Positions 24,562 to 36,216 of a stretch of DNA of 64,000 nt are shown here, one piece after another. Both the position numbers and the translations under genes were made by a program. The stretch comes from Alphaproteobacteria bacterium (GTDB taxonomy: Bacteria; Pseudomonadota; Alphaproteobacteria; Rhodobacterales; Rhodobacteraceae), in the NCBI GenBank assembly GCA_030425185.1, contig JAUIAU010000004.1, forward strand, positions 1 through 64,000, in the 5' to 3' direction. The notes beneath the pieces are model-generated. The model had not been told where the DNA came from and made no database searches. It saw nothing but the letters and a program-made list of their open reading frames with translations. The number at the start of each line of letters is the position of its first letter. Position 1 is the stretch's first letter.

Positions 24562-26943
24562 GTGACCGACGTGCAGACCAACGACGCGCAGACCGGCCCG
24601 GTGCCTGACATGGTCCGGATCGTGGACCATGTCCCGGTCGAGGAGCTCGACGACGAAACGCTGGCCGACATCGTCGTCTCGGCGCTTGCGCAGCGCATCC
24701 CCTGGATCCTGACGCTCGCCGCCGGGCTGGCCCTCGGGGCATCGGTGATCGGATCCCGTACCGGCGCGCTGGTCCTGATCGCGTTTTCGCTGACCTTCCT
24801 GTTCCTTGCCGCGCTGTTGCGCCTGATGGCGGCCCCGCCGCGGGTCCGGCAGATGGAGGACCTGCGCCGCCTGCTGCGGTTCCTGGAAGGGGAAAGCGCC
24901 CCGTCGCTGTTGTTTTCCGCCGACCAGTCGATCCTGTGGCTCAACATCGCCGCGCGCCAGATGCTGCCGGAGGTGCCCCTGAAGGGGCTCGTCGCCGGGC
25001 TGAAACCGCTCTTGTCCGACCCCGGCGCGACCGTGCGGCGCCTGCGCACACGCCTGTCGGACCGGGAACGCATCGACGAGGATATCGCGGTCCGGCGCGG
25101 CACGGCCCGCGCGGTCCTGCGGCGCCTCCCCGGCGAGCTGTTCCTGCTGCGGTTCGAGAACATCACCGACCGTCCTGCGGACCAGGTGGCGGGCGTCAAC
25201 CTTCCGGTGATGATCGTCAGCGCCAAGGGCACGATCCTGACCATGAACGAACCGCTGCGCCTGCTGGCCGGGGCCCGGATGCGCACGATAGGCCAGATGT
25301 TCGAACGGCCCAACGTGGCCTCGGGGCAGCTCTGCGACCTGCACCGCGCGGATGGCGAGAGGGTGCCGGTGCGCCTCTACCGCACCGCGCTGACCGGCGA
25401 CCGGCAGGAAATCGCGGTGCTCCCCGAGATGCCGGATCTGGCGGAGGACCGCGGCGGCACCGCGCTGTCTCTCGACACGCTTCCGGTCGCGCTGGCCGAG
25501 CTTGGCCGGGGCGGGCGTGTCCTGCGGACGAACCTCGCCGCCCGGCGCCTGCTCGGGGTGACCGCAAGCGACCTGCCGGCCGATTTTGCCGACCTCGTGA
25601 CCGGGCTCGGGCGCGATGTCTCGGACTGGATCGACGGCAGCCTCGACGCGCCGGGCCCCCTGAAACCCGAGGTTCTGCGGGTGCGCCGCAGCTCCGAGGA
25701 GGTGTTCCTGCAGGTCAGCCTCGCGCACCCGCGGGAAGGGCAGGGGGACCGGGTGCTGGCCGTGCTGCACGACGCGACAGAGCTGAAGACGCTCGAAGCC
25801 CAGTTCGTGCAAAGCCAGAAGATGCAGGCCATCGGCCAGCTCGCGGGCGGGGTGGCGCATGACTTCAACAATCTACTGACCGCGATTTCAGGGCATTGCG
25901 ACCTGATGTTGCTGCGCCACGACCCGGGCGACGGGGACTATGCCGACCTCGTGCAGATCGCGCAGAACGCCAACCGGGCGGCGGCGCTGGTGGGCCAGCT
26001 GCTCGCGTTCTCGCGCAAGCAGACACTGTTGCCCGAGGTGCTGGACGTGCGCGACGCGCTGGCCGACCTGACCCACCTGCTGAACCGGTTGGTGGGGGAG
26101 ACGATCACCCTGTCCCTGCTGCATGACCCGGACCTGCCCACGATCCGCGCCGACCGGCGGCAACTGGAACAGGTGATCATGAACCTCGTGGTGAACGCCC
26201 GCGACGCGATGCCCGATGGCGGCGATATCGTGGTCGAGACGCGGCGCACCGTGCTGAGCGAACCGCTGACTCGGGGGCGCGCCGTCGTGCCGCCCGGCGA
26301 ATACGCGACGATTGCCGTCAGCGACCATGGCGTGGGAATCCCGCCGGAGGTGCTCGGCAAGATCTTCGAGCCCTTCTTCACCACCAAGCGCACCGGCGAA
26401 GGCACGGGTCTGGGCCTCTCCACGGCCTATGGAATCATCAAGCAGTCGGGCGGCTTCATCTTCGCCGACAGCCATGTCGGCAAGGGGTCCGAGTTCACGA
26501 TTTTCCTGCCCGCGAACACCACCGCGGCGGCCCCCGAGCCGCCTGCGCTGCCGGTCAGCGTGCCGGCCGAGACCTCGGGCGAGGGCGTGATCCTGCTGGT
26601 CGAGGACGAGGCGCCGGTCCGGGCCTTCGCCGCCCGCGCGCTGCGCCTGCGGGGCTACACGGTGCTGGAGGCCGCGACCGCGGAGGAGGCGCTCGACATG
26701 CTCGACCGGGATGCGCTGGAGGTGGACCTCTTCGTGTCGGACGTGATCATGCCGGGCATGGACGGCCCGACGTGGGTGCGCAAGGCGCGCGAAAAGCGCC
26801 CGGACGTCAAGGCCGTGTTCGTGTCCGGCTATGCCGAGGACCTGCTGAGCGGCCAGCAGGCCGGGCTGGAACAGGCCGTGTTCCTGCCGAAGCCGTTCTC
26901 GCTGGCCCAGCTGACCGAAACGGTGCAGCGGCAACTGTCCTGA
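24562..26943 (+). CDS. cckA: CckA-type hybrid histidine kinase
   Basis: Membrane-bound hybrid kinase at the head of the ChpT-CtrA phosphorelay (793 residues). Two membrane helices (about 46-62 and 67-88) are followed by PAS-like regions (about 110-200 and 212-405). The dimerisation box carries H433 (GGVAHDFNNLLT), and the ATPase has EPFFTTK and GTGLGLSTAYGI. The C-terminal receiver has phospho-acceptor D727 (VSDVIMPG). This arrangement, with HDFNNLL, is typical of alphaproteobacterial CckA. Translation starts at a GTG (24562) with GAGGGATCGCC upstream. It lies directly before recA. Confidence 0.9.
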   Translation: MTDVQTNDAQTGPVPDMVRIVDHVPVEELDDETLADIVVSALAQRIPWILTLAAGLALGASVIGSRTGALVLIAFSLTFLFLAALLRLMAAPPRVRQMEDLRRLLRFLEGESAPSLLFSADQSILWLNIAARQMLPEVPLKGLVAGLKPLLSDPGATVRRLRTRLSDRERIDEDIAVRRGTARAVLRRLPGELFLLRFENITDRPADQVAGVNLPVMIVSAKGTILTMNEPLRLLAGARMRTIGQMFERPNVASGQLCDLHRADGERVPVRLYRTALTGDRQEIAVLPEMPDLAEDRGGTALSLDTLPVALAELGRGGRVLRTNLAARRLLGVTASDLPADFADLVTGLGRDVSDWIDGSLDAPGPLKPEVLRVRRSSEEVFLQVSLAHPREGQGDRVLAVLHDATELKTLEAQFVQSQKMQAIGQLAGGVAHDFNNLLTAISGHCDLMLLRHDPGDGDYADLVQIAQNANRAAALVGQLLAFSRKQTLLPEVLDVRDALADLTHLLNRLVGETITLSLLHDPDLPTIRADRRQLEQVIMNLVVNARDAMPDGGDIVVETRRTVLSEPLTRGRAVVPPGEYATIAVSDHGVGIPPEVLGKIFEPFFTTKRTGEGTGLGLSTAYGIIKQSGGFIFADSHVGKGSEFTIFLPANTTAAAPEPPALPVSVPAETSGEGVILLVEDEAPVRAFAARALRLRGYTVLEAATAEEALDMLDRDALEVDLFVSDVIMPGMDGPTWVRKAREKRPDVKAVFVSGYAEDLLSGQQAGLEQAVFLPKPFSLAQLTETVQRQLS

Positions 26944-27023
26944 CCGGTAACCGTCACGCTCCCGGATCCGCCTAAAGACTTTGTTTACCCTCGGCGGGGT
27001 AGGATGAGTATCGCGAATTGGAC

Positions 27024-27052
27024 TTGATTTGTTCTCTTTTTGATCCGATAAG
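27024..27052 (+). promoter_or_regulatory. recA promoter
   Basis: -35 TTGATT (27024-27029), 17-nt spacer, -10 GATAAG (27047-27052). One LexA-type box lies inside the spacer and a second just downstream of the -10, the expected layout for an SOS-repressed promoter. Confidence 0.6.
27031..27045. promoter_or_regulatory. LexA (SOS) box, GTTC-N7-GATC form
   Basis: GTTC at 27031-27034 and GATC at 27042-27045, spaced by seven bases, within the recA promoter spacer. The form matches the variant described for Rhodobacter LexA. Confidence 0.6.
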
Positions 27053-27056
27053 GATG

Positions 27057-27071
27057 GAACAAGGCAAGAAC
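27057..27071. promoter_or_regulatory. LexA (SOS) box, GAAC-N7-GAAC
   Basis: Perfect direct repeat GAAC-AAGGCAA-GAAC, the alphaproteobacterial LexA site (GTTC-N7-GTTC on the other strand). It lies 52 nt before the recA ATG, around the expected transcription start. Confidence 0.8.
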
Positions 27072-27122
27072 GACGCAGTGATTGCCGCCCCACCGGCGGT
27101 GTGCAACAAGGGGCCTGTTTCC

Positions 27123-28205
27123 ATGTCCATCACGAGTCTCCTCGACGTGAAAGAAAAAGCCAACGACAAGCGGTCCGCCGAGAAGCAGAAGGCGCTCGAC
27201 AGCGCTCTGGCGCAGATCGAACGCCAGTTCGGCAAGGGGTCGATCATGCGCCTCGGCGCCGACAACCCCGTGGCCGAGATCGAAGCGACCTCGACCGGAT
27301 CGCTCGGGCTCGACATCGCGCTCGGGATCGGCGGCCTGCCGAAGGGCCGCATCATCGAGATCTACGGCCCCGAAAGCTCGGGCAAGACGACGCTGACGCT
27401 GCATTGCATCGCGGAAGAGCAGAAGAAGGGCGGTGTTTGCGCCTTCGTCGACGCCGAGCACGCGCTCGATCCGCTCTACGCCAAGAAGCTGGGCGTCAAC
27501 CTCGACGAGTTGCTGATCAGCCAGCCGGACACCGGCGAGCAGGCGCTGGAAATCACCGACACGCTGGTGCGTTCGGGCGCGGTCAGCCTGGTGGTGGTCG
27601 ACTCGGTCGCCGCCCTGACGCCCAAGTCCGAACTGGAAGGCGACATGGGCGACAGCTCGGTCGGCGTCCATGCCCGCCTGATGAGCCAGGCAATGCGCAA
27701 GCTGACCGGTTCGATCGCGCGGTCGAACTGCATGGTCATCTTCATCAACCAGATCCGGATGAAGATCGGCGTGATGTTCGGCAGCCCCGAAACCACGACC
27801 GGCGGCAACGCGCTGAAGTTCTACGCGTCGGTGCGCCTCGACATCCGCCGGATCGGTGCGATCAAGGACCGGGACGAGGTCGTCGGCAACGCGACCCGCG
27901 TCAAGGTCGTCAAGAACAAGGTGGCGCCGCCGTTCAAGCAGGTCGAGTTCGACATCATGTACGGCGAGGGCATCTCGAAGATGGGCGAGCTGATTGACCT
28001 CGGCGTGAAGGCCGGCGTGGTCGAGAAGTCGGGAAGCTGGTTCTCCTACGGGGACGAGCGGATCGGGCAGGGGCGCGAGAACGCCAAGCAGTTCCTCCGC
28101 GACAACCCCAAGACCGCCTACGAGATCGAGGACAAGATCCGCGCCTCGCACGGGCTCGATTTCCACATGCCCGCCGACAGCGACGATCCGCTGACCGAGG
28201 ATTGA
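27123..28205 (+). CDS. recA: RecA recombinase
   Basis: Strand-exchange ATPase and LexA co-protease (360 residues, normal length). Walker A is GPESSGKTT (82-90), Walker B region [10 protein letters not shown], and the DNA-binding loop begins near [17 protein letters not shown]. The start at 27123 gives the family's usual N-terminus; an upstream TTG extension would cover the LexA boxes. Transcription is probably SOS-controlled by the two boxes upstream. A strong terminator follows. Confidence 0.97.
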   Translation: MSITSLLDVKEKANDKRSAEKQKALDSALAQIERQFGKGSIMRLGADNPVAEIEATSTGSLGLDIALGIGGLPKGRIIEIYGPESSGKTTLTLHCIAEEQKKGGVCAFVDAEHALDPLYAKKLGVNLDELLISQPDTGEQALEITDTLVRSGAVSLVVVDSVAALTPKSELEGDMGDSSVGVHARLMSQAMRKLTGSIARSNCMVIFINQIRMKIGVMFGSPETTTGGNALKFYASVRLDIRRIGAIKDRDEVVGNATRVKVVKNKVAPPFKQVEFDIMYGEGISKMGELIDLGVKAGVVEKSGSWFSYGDERIGQGRENAKQFLRDNPKTAYEIEDKIRASHGLDFHMPADSDDPLTED

Positions 28206-28240
28206 GGCCGGGTCCGCCCGGCGACACGAAAAGCCTACGC

Positions 28241-28266
28241 AAGGCCCCGCTTCGGCGGGGCTTTTT
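28241..28266 (+). terminator. Rho-independent terminator of recA
   Basis: Stem GCCCCGC / GCGGGGC with a TTCG tetraloop and a TTTTT tail, 38 nt after the recA stop. This is a textbook intrinsic terminator. Confidence 0.92.
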
Positions 28267-28357
28267 GCATCCTGCTCCCGCGGTCCGTGTGGACACTCTG
28301 CGCGCGCATCGCTACATCGGCGGAACGCACGTCCGAGACAGCCAGAGTGCCGCACAC

Positions 28358-31018
28358 ATGCCCAGCCTGAACGAGATCCGCACCACCTTCCTCGATTACT
28401 TCGAGAAGAACGGCCACGCCGTCATCGACAGCTCGCCCCTGGTGCCGCGCAATGACCCGACGCTGATGTTCACCAACGCGGGCATGGTGCAGTTCAAGAA
28501 CGTCTTCACCGGGCTCGAGCACCGCGACTACAGCCGTGCCGCCACCAGCCAGAAATGCGTGCGCGCGGGCGGCAAGCACAACGACCTCGACAATGTCGGC
28601 TATACCGCGCGCCATCACACCTTCTTCGAGATGCTCGGGAACTTCTCGTTTGGCGACTATTTCAAGGACGACGCGATCCCCTTCGCCTGGAACCTGATCA
28701 CCAAGGAATTCGGGATTCCGAAAGACCGCCTGCTGGTCACGGTCTACCACACCGATGACGAGGCGGCGGAGATCTGGAAGAAGGCCGCCGGCCTGCCGGA
28801 CGAGCGCATCATCCGCATTCCGACGAACGACAACTTCTGGATGATGGGTCCGACCGGTCCCTGCGGCCCCTGCACGGAAATCTTCTACGATCACGGCGAT
28901 CATATCTGGGGCGGGCCGCCCGGCAGCGCCGACGAGGACGGCGACCGGTTCATCGAGATCTGGAACCTCGTCTTCATGCAGTTCGAGCAGTTCGAGGACG
29001 GCACCCGCGAGCCGCTTCCGAAACCCTCGATCGACACCGGCATGGGGCTGGAGCGGATCGGCGCGCTCTTGCAGGGCAAGCACGACAACTACGACACCGA
29101 CCTGATGCGGGCGCTGATCGAGGCCTCGGCCCACGTCACCTCGACCGATCCGGACGGTCCCGGACGCATCCACCACCGGGTGATCGCGGACCACCTGCGC
29201 TCGACCTCGTTCCTGATCGCGGATGGCGTGACGCCCTCGAACGAGGGGCGCGGCTACGTCCTGCGCCGGATCATGCGGCGTGCCATGCGCCATGCGCACC
29301 AGCTGGGCGCCAAGGACCCGGTGATGCACAAGCTCGTGGCGTCGCTCGTCGCGCAGATGGGCCAGCATTTCCCCGAGCTTGGCCGCGCCCGCGCCCTGAT
29401 CGAAGAGACGCTGCGGCTGGAGGAAACCCGCTTCAAGCAGACGCTGGAGCGCGGACTGCGGCTGCTCGATGACGAACTGGCAGCGCTGCCCGAGGATGCG
29501 CCGCTGCCCGGCGAGGCGGCGTTCAAGCTTTATGATACTTACGGCTTCCCGCTCGACCTGACGCAGGACGCCCTGCGCGAGAAGAAGCGCAGCGTCGACG
29601 TGTCCGGCTTCGACGCAGCGATGGCGGAACAGAAGGCCAAGGCGCGCGCCGCCTGGTCCGGCTCGGGCGAGACCGCCGATGCCGCGATCTGGTTCGACAT
29701 CGCCGAGAAGCACGGCGCGACCGAGTTCCTTGGGTACGACACCGAGACGGCGGAGGGGCAGATCCTCGCCCTCGTCATCGACGGGGCCGAGCACGCCGGT
29801 GCGACCGAAGGCGACACGGTGCAGATCGTTCTGAACCAGACCCCGTTCTATGCCGAGGCCGGTGGCCAGGTCGGCGATACCGGACGGCTGAAGACCGAGA
29901 CCGGCGTGGCCGAGATCACCGATACGAAGAAAGCGGAAGGCGTTTCGATCCACTTCGCGCGCGTGACCGAGGGCAGCATCGCCCGGGGTCAGGGGGCCGA
30001 ACTGATCGTCGACCACGGGCGCCGCAGCGCGATCCGCGCTAACCATTCCGCCACGCACCTGCTGCACGAGGCGCTGCGCCAGGCGCTCGGCGAGCATGTC
30101 GCGCAGAAGGGGTCGCTCAACGCGCCCGACCGGCTGCGCTTCGACTTCAGCCACGCCAAGGCGCTGTCCGACGAGGAACTTGCCCGCGTCGAGGCCGAGG
30201 TGAACGCCTATATCCGCCAGAACACGCCGGTCGAGACCGTCATCATGACCCCGGACGAGGCCCGTGCCCTGGGCGCGCAGGCACTCTTCGGCGAGAAATA
30301 CGGCGACGAGGTGCGCGTGGTGTCGATGGGCACGCAGGCCGGGTCCGGCAAGGGCCGGGCGGGCGCGACCTACTCGCTGGAACTCTGCGGCGGCACCCAT
30401 GTCCGCCGGACCGGCGACATCGGCGCCTTCGTGTCCCTCGGGGACAGTGCCTCCAGCGCGGGTGTGCGCCGGATCGAGGCGCTGACCGGCGAGGCGGCGC
30501 TGCGCTATCTTGCGGGACAGGACAAGCGGCTCATGCAGGTGGCCTCGGTGCTGAAGGCCCAGCCGGCCGAGGTCGTGGAGCGTGTGCAGGCGCTGATGGA
30601 CGAACGCCGTGCCCTGCAGAACGAGGTGGCGACGCTGCGCCGTGACCTCGCGATGGCGGGCGGCGGCGGTGGCGCGGCCCCGGAGACGCGGACCGTCGGC
30701 GGCGTACCGCTGATCGCGCAGGTCATGCAGGGCGTGTCCGGCAAGGACCTGCCCGCGCTGATCGACGCGATGAAGGACAAGCTCGGCTCGGGCGCGGTGC
30801 TGCTGATCGCGGACGCGGACGGCAAGGCCGCCGTGGCCGCCGGTGTGACCGCCGACCTGACCGGGCGTGTCTCGGCCGTCGACATGGTGCGCGCGGCCGT
30901 GGCCGAACTGGGCGGCAAGGGCGGCGGCGGCCGTCCCGACATGGCGCAGGGCGGTGGCAAGGATGTCGCCAACGCGCCCGCCGCGATTGCTGCCGTCGAA
31001 GCCCTGCTGGAAGGATAA
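28358..31018 (+). CDS. alaS: Alanyl-tRNA synthetase
   Basis: Charges tRNA-Ala in the cytoplasm (886 residues, typical). The N-terminal class II core begins [20 protein letters not shown] with [15 protein letters not shown]. The editing domain carries the zinc motifs [11 protein letters not shown] and [13 protein letters not shown], and the C-terminal oligomerisation/C-Ala domain is glycine-rich (residues about 760-886). The ATG at 28358 was chosen by the conserved N-terminus; the in-frame extension through the recA terminator is not real. Confidence 0.97.
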   Translation: MPSLNEIRTTFLDYFEKNGHAVIDSSPLVPRNDPTLMFTNAGMVQFKNVFTGLEHRDYSRAATSQKCVRAGGKHNDLDNVGYTARHHTFFEMLGNFSFGDYFKDDAIPFAWNLITKEFGIPKDRLLVTVYHTDDEAAEIWKKAAGLPDERIIRIPTNDNFWMMGPTGPCGPCTEIFYDHGDHIWGGPPGSADEDGDRFIEIWNLVFMQFEQFEDGTREPLPKPSIDTGMGLERIGALLQGKHDNYDTDLMRALIEASAHVTSTDPDGPGRIHHRVIADHLRSTSFLIADGVTPSNEGRGYVLRRIMRRAMRHAHQLGAKDPVMHKLVASLVAQMGQHFPELGRARALIEETLRLEETRFKQTLERGLRLLDDELAALPEDAPLPGEAAFKLYDTYGFPLDLTQDALREKKRSVDVSGFDAAMAEQKAKARAAWSGSGETADAAIWFDIAEKHGATEFLGYDTETAEGQILALVIDGAEHAGATEGDTVQIVLNQTPFYAEAGGQVGDTGRLKTETGVAEITDTKKAEGVSIHFARVTEGSIARGQGAELIVDHGRRSAIRANHSATHLLHEALRQALGEHVAQKGSLNAPDRLRFDFSHAKALSDEELARVEAEVNAYIRQNTPVETVIMTPDEARALGAQALFGEKYGDEVRVVSMGTQAGSGKGRAGATYSLELCGGTHVRRTGDIGAFVSLGDSASSAGVRRIEALTGEAALRYLAGQDKRLMQVASVLKAQPAEVVERVQALMDERRALQNEVATLRRDLAMAGGGGGAAPETRTVGGVPLIAQVMQGVSGKDLPALIDAMKDKLGSGAVLLIADADGKAAVAAGVTADLTGRVSAVDMVRAAVAELGGKGGGGRPDMAQGGGKDVANAPAAIAAVEALLEG

Positions 31019-31022
31019 GCCG

Positions 31023-31313
31023 ATGCCCGGAGCCTATTGGATCGCCCATGTGACCGTCACCGACGACGAGGCCTATGCGAAATACGCCAAGCTCGCCTCC
31101 GAGGCGATCGCGGCCCACGGCGGCACGTTTCTGGCCCGCGGCGGCAAGGCGATCCAGAAGGAGGGGCGTGCCCATCCGCGCAACGTGGTGACGTACTTCC
31201 CCAGCCTTGAAGCGGCGAACGCCTGCTACGAGAGCGCGACCTACCAGGAGGCGCTGAACCATGCGCAGGGCGCCTCGGAACGCGATCTCGTGCTGGTCGA
31301 GGCGCTCGACTAA
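31023..31313 (+). CDS. DUF1330 family protein
   Basis: A 96-residue cytoplasmic protein with a dimeric alpha-beta barrel (ferredoxin-like) fold predicted from the family. Typical segments are GAYWIAHVTV, AAHGGTFLARGG and VVTYFPSLEAANACYES. No enzymatic role is established for the family. It starts 4 nt after alaS and is probably co-transcribed with it. Its stop codon overlaps the stop of the convergent membrane-protein gene. Confidence 0.85.
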   Translation: MPGAYWIAHVTVTDDEAYAKYAKLASEAIAAHGGTFLARGGKAIQKEGRAHPRNVVTYFPSLEAANACYESATYQEALNHAQGASERDLVLVEALD

Positions 31314-32068
31314 CCCGCGCCACGGCCGCGCCACAACTGGCGCAGGCCTTCGCGGAACAGGGCCCAGCGCAGGGCGACGCTGTGTTTCTGCGCCTCCAGT
31401 TGGCGCAGGGTCAGGCGGCGCTGGCGGACCACGATCCGGGCGACACGGAATTCGAACCGGTGCTTGCGCCGCAAGAGGTCCTCGGACAGGCCCCGCCGCA
31501 GCATCGCCCAGAGCAGCCCGAGGTTAAAGAAGGCGACGGTGCGGAAGACCATCTTCGACACCGTCGAGGTCAGCGACTTGCCGAGCGTGGTGCCCACGGC
31601 GATCAGCCAGAACGGCAGCTTGACCGAGAACAGCACCAGCCACAGTCCGAGTGAACTGACCGACAGCGCGAAGGTGCCGATCAGCACGATCAGGGCGGCG
31701 ACAATCCGTTCCGCCAAGCCCAGGCCGCCATACCAAGCCATCATCGCGGTATAGCGCGCGCCGATCTCGGCCTTGGCGGCGAGGATCACCCCTTCGAGAC
31801 GCCGCCGCAGCGCCGAGCCCATCAAGAGCGGCAGCAGGGTCGTCATCACCCATTTCTTGAGCAGTTCGATCCGGAAGAACAGGACAGCCTGCGCCTTGAG
31901 CCAAGCGAGGATCGCCGGAAGCTCCAGCGACACCAGCTTCTTCCCGATGATCTGGATCTGCAGCAGGATCAGGCCCAGCGCGATCAGGACCTTCTCGCCC
32001 AGCGCATAGGTCAGCGCCAGCGAGGCCGCGGTGACAAGGGCCAGCAGGAGAAGGGCGCGCAGCAGCAT
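31310..32068 (-). CDS. Membrane protein of unknown function
   Basis: A 252-residue protein with hydrophobic segments at about 1-20, 26-40, 60-85, 120-150 and a possible one at about 155-165. The C-terminal about 55 residues are strongly basic and cytoplasmic (LLRRKHRFEFRVARIVVRQRRLTLRQ). No family is recognised. Similar proteins appear as conserved hypotheticals in Rhodobacterales, as far as I can judge. It lies 39 nt after the YitT-like gene on the same strand and ends in a 4-nt convergent overlap (CTAA) with the DUF1330 gene. Confidence 0.7.
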   Translation of the reverse strand: MLLRALLLLALVTAASLALTYALGEKVLIALGLILLQIQIIGKKLVSLELPAILAWLKAQAVLFFRIELLKKWVMTTLLPLLMGSALRRRLEGVILAAKAEIGARYTAMMAWYGGLGLAERIVAALIVLIGTFALSVSSLGLWLVLFSVKLPFWLIAVGTTLGKSLTSTVSKMVFRTVAFFNLGLLWAMLRRGLSEDLLRRKHRFEFRVARIVVRQRRLTLRQLEAQKHSVALRWALFREGLRQLWRGRGAG

Positions 32069-32107
32069 GGCCCTTTGTCGGGGCAGCGGCCCCGCGGCGC
32101 AAGCGGC

Positions 32108-32719
32108 TCAGGTGCCGATGTAGCGATCCTTGCGGTGATTGATCGCGATCACGAGGTTCACCACGACGGCGCCCACCAGCGAGATGCCCACCATCTGCCA
32201 GTCCAGCACGACGAGGGCCGCGAGGAACAGCAGCAGGTCAAAGGCTAGCTGCACCCAGCCCGCGCGCCAGCCCAGCCGGTCCTGCAGGTAGAGCGCGAGG
32301 ATCCCGATCCCGCCGAGGCTCGCGCCATGCCGGAACAGGGCCAGCAACCCGCCCCCCGCGAGGCAGCCGAAGAGGATCGAGCCCAGCAGCGGATCGACCT
32401 CGCCGAAAGACAGAAGCCCCGGGATCAGCAGGCTGAAGCTCGACAGAAGGCCGACGGCCGCGAAGGTCTTCAGCGTGAAGGGCAGGCCCATCCGGCGGAA
32501 GGCCAGCCAGTAGAACGGCAGGTTCACCACGAAGAAGACCACCCCAAAGCTCCAGCCCGTCGCGTAGGAAATCAGCACCGCCAGCCCGGCGGTCTGCCCG
32601 GTCATCAGCCCGAGATGGGTCAGCAGCACCATCGCCACGGCAGCCATGAAGCTGCCGTAGAGCAGGCCTTGCGCGTCCTCGATGGGCGTGTGGCGGGCGG
32701 GCGAGGGGGTATCGGTCAT
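32108..32719 (-). CDS. YitT-family membrane protein
   Basis: A 203-residue inner-membrane protein with about five or six hydrophobic segments. The pattern THLGLMTGQTAGLAVLISYATG and the glycine-rich FRHGASLGGIGILALYLQD match YitT (DUF161) proteins, whose function is not settled. It lacks the C-terminal soluble DUF2179 domain of the longer members. It heads a two-gene minus-strand unit with the membrane protein that follows. Confidence 0.8.
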   Translation of the reverse strand: MTDTPSPARHTPIEDAQGLLYGSFMAAVAMVLLTHLGLMTGQTAGLAVLISYATGWSFGVVFFVVNLPFYWLAFRRMGLPFTLKTFAAVGLLSSFSLLIPGLLSFGEVDPLLGSILFGCLAGGGLLALFRHGASLGGIGILALYLQDRLGWRAGWVQLAFDLLLFLAALVVLDWQMVGISLVGAVVVNLVIAINHRKDRYIGT

Positions 32720-32780
32720 GATCAGCCCATGCCGCAGCGCGGCGGGACTGTCCAGAGGACCGCGCCGAGACGCGGGACGG

Positions 32781-32816
32781 AAAAGGCGCGCTGCCCAAAT
32801 CCTGGGCAGCGCGCCT
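32781..32816 (-). terminator. Rho-independent terminator of icd
   Basis: A perfect 14-bp stem (AGGCGCGCTGCCCA / TGGGCAGCGCGCCT) with a 5-nt loop is followed on the minus strand by TTTT. It lies 50 nt after the icd stop. Confidence 0.9.
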
Positions 32817-32865
32817 GAGCCTTGGGGATCGCGTCCCGTGTGCCGGGCCGCGACCGGATCGTCGA

Positions 32866-35076
<2,211 letters not shown>

Positions 35077-35190
35077 GGAATCGCCCTTTCCCGCTTGGCG
35101 TGACTCGTCGAGCGGGGGATAGCCGATCCGGCCGGGCACCGGAAGTCCCGTATGCCGTTGTATACCGATTTGCCGCAGGGCAGGCCGGGA

Positions 35191-35397
35191 TCAGCCCCGG
35201 CGCTTGCTCTCGATCAGGCTCTGCGCCCGCTTGTGCGCGCGCCGCACCCGGATCGCGGTCATGTAGGCTTCCTGCAGCGTCTGCGACGAGACGCCGATCA
35301 CCTTCGAGACCTCGAGCGCGAGACCGTCATCCTCGTCGGTCTCGGCCTCCAGCACCTGCCGCGCCAGATCGTCGGCCAGATCCTCGAGAACGCCCAT
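35191..35397 (-). CDS. Small protein of unknown function
   Basis: A 68-residue protein with an acidic N-terminal half (LEAETDEDDGLALEVSKVIG) and a basic C-terminal helix (RVRRAHKRAQSLIESKRRG). It starts 3 nt after the hydrolase stop, so co-translation is likely. No family is recognised. Its codon usage and position support a real gene. An RNA- or DNA-contacting role for the basic tail is only a guess. Confidence 0.7.
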   Translation of the reverse strand: MGVLEDLADDLARQVLEAETDEDDGLALEVSKVIGVSSQTLQEAYMTAIRVRRAHKRAQSLIESKRRG

Positions 35398-35400
35398 CGG

Positions 35401-36054
35401 TCAGCGCGTCGTCTCGGTCAGACGCCGCCGCACGTAGCCCTCGACCGAGTCGAGCAGGGTCTGCATGTGCGGGTCCTCGAAGAAGTGTCCGGCGCCCGGC
35501 ACCTGTTCGTGGGTGATGGTGATGCCCTTCTGCTCGTGCAGCTTCTTGACCAGCGACACGGTGTCGGCGGGCGGGGCCACGCGGTCGGCGAGACCGTTGA
35601 TGATCAGGCCGGACGAGGGGCAGGGCGCGAGGAAGGAGAAGTCGTACATGTTGGCGGGCGGCGCGACCGAGATGAACCCGGTGATCTCGGGCCGCCGCAT
35701 CAGCAGTTGCATCCCGATCCACGCCCCGAACGAGAACCCTGCCACCCAGCAGTGCTTGGCGTTCGGGTTCAGCGCCTGAAGGTAGTCGAGGGCCGAGGCC
35801 GCGTCGCTGAGTTCCCCGATGCCCTGGTCGTACTCGCCCTGGCTGCGCCCGACGCCCCGGAAGTTGAAGCGCAGGACCGTGAAGCCCATCTTGTGGAATA
35901 GATAGTGTAGGTTGTGGACGAGCTTGTTGTTCATCGTCCCGCCGAATTGCGGGTGCGGATGAAGCACGATGGCGATGGGCGCATCACGGTTGGGCTGCGG
36001 ATGGTAACGTCCTTCCAGCCGGCCTTCCGGTCCGGGGAAAATCACTTCGGGCAT
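35401..36054 (-). CDS. Alpha/beta hydrolase (COG2945 type)
   Basis: A 217-residue cytoplasmic hydrolase. The nucleophile elbow is GFSFGAWIG (Ser near 120), the oxyanion segment HPHPQFGGTMNN is characteristic of COG2945, and the His of the triad is probably in GAGHFFED. The Asp is near GLADRVAPP. Substrate unknown; members are annotated as putative esterases. It is divergent from iscR, with a 162-bp shared upstream region. Confidence 0.87.
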   Translation of the reverse strand: MPEVIFPGPEGRLEGRYHPQPNRDAPIAIVLHPHPQFGGTMNNKLVHNLHYLFHKMGFTVLRFNFRGVGRSQGEYDQGIGELSDAASALDYLQALNPNAKHCWVAGFSFGAWIGMQLLMRRPEITGFISVAPPANMYDFSFLAPCPSSGLIINGLADRVAPPADTVSLVKKLHEQKGITITHEQVPGAGHFFEDPHMQTLLDSVEGYVRRRLTETTR

Positions 36055-36090
36055 TGCGCGGTCCGTCCCTCTGTCCAGAAGCCCCCCGGC

Positions 36091-36119
36091 TTGACGGGGC
36101 GGGAGGGCGCTTCTAGAAC
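36091..36119 (+). promoter_or_regulatory. Candidate promoter of the iscR-suf operon
   Basis: -35 TTGACG (36091-36096), 17-nt spacer, -10 TAGAAC (36114-36119). A second candidate, TTGCGG (36131-36136) with TAGCAC (36154-36159), also has a 17-nt spacer. Which is used cannot be told from sequence. Confidence 0.45.
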
Positions 36120-36216
36120 CACTTCACATTTTGCGGAAAAACTCCACAGTGCCTAGCACGTAAGTTGCGCGGGGCCGCGCGTCAACGGCGTTCCCGGCGC
36201 TCACGCGGGGCTTGTC

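Noticed and set aside
27018-27122. An upstream TTG start extending recA by 35 residues
   Set aside because: It would place coding sequence over the promoter and both LexA boxes, and the extra residues match no RecA N-terminus.
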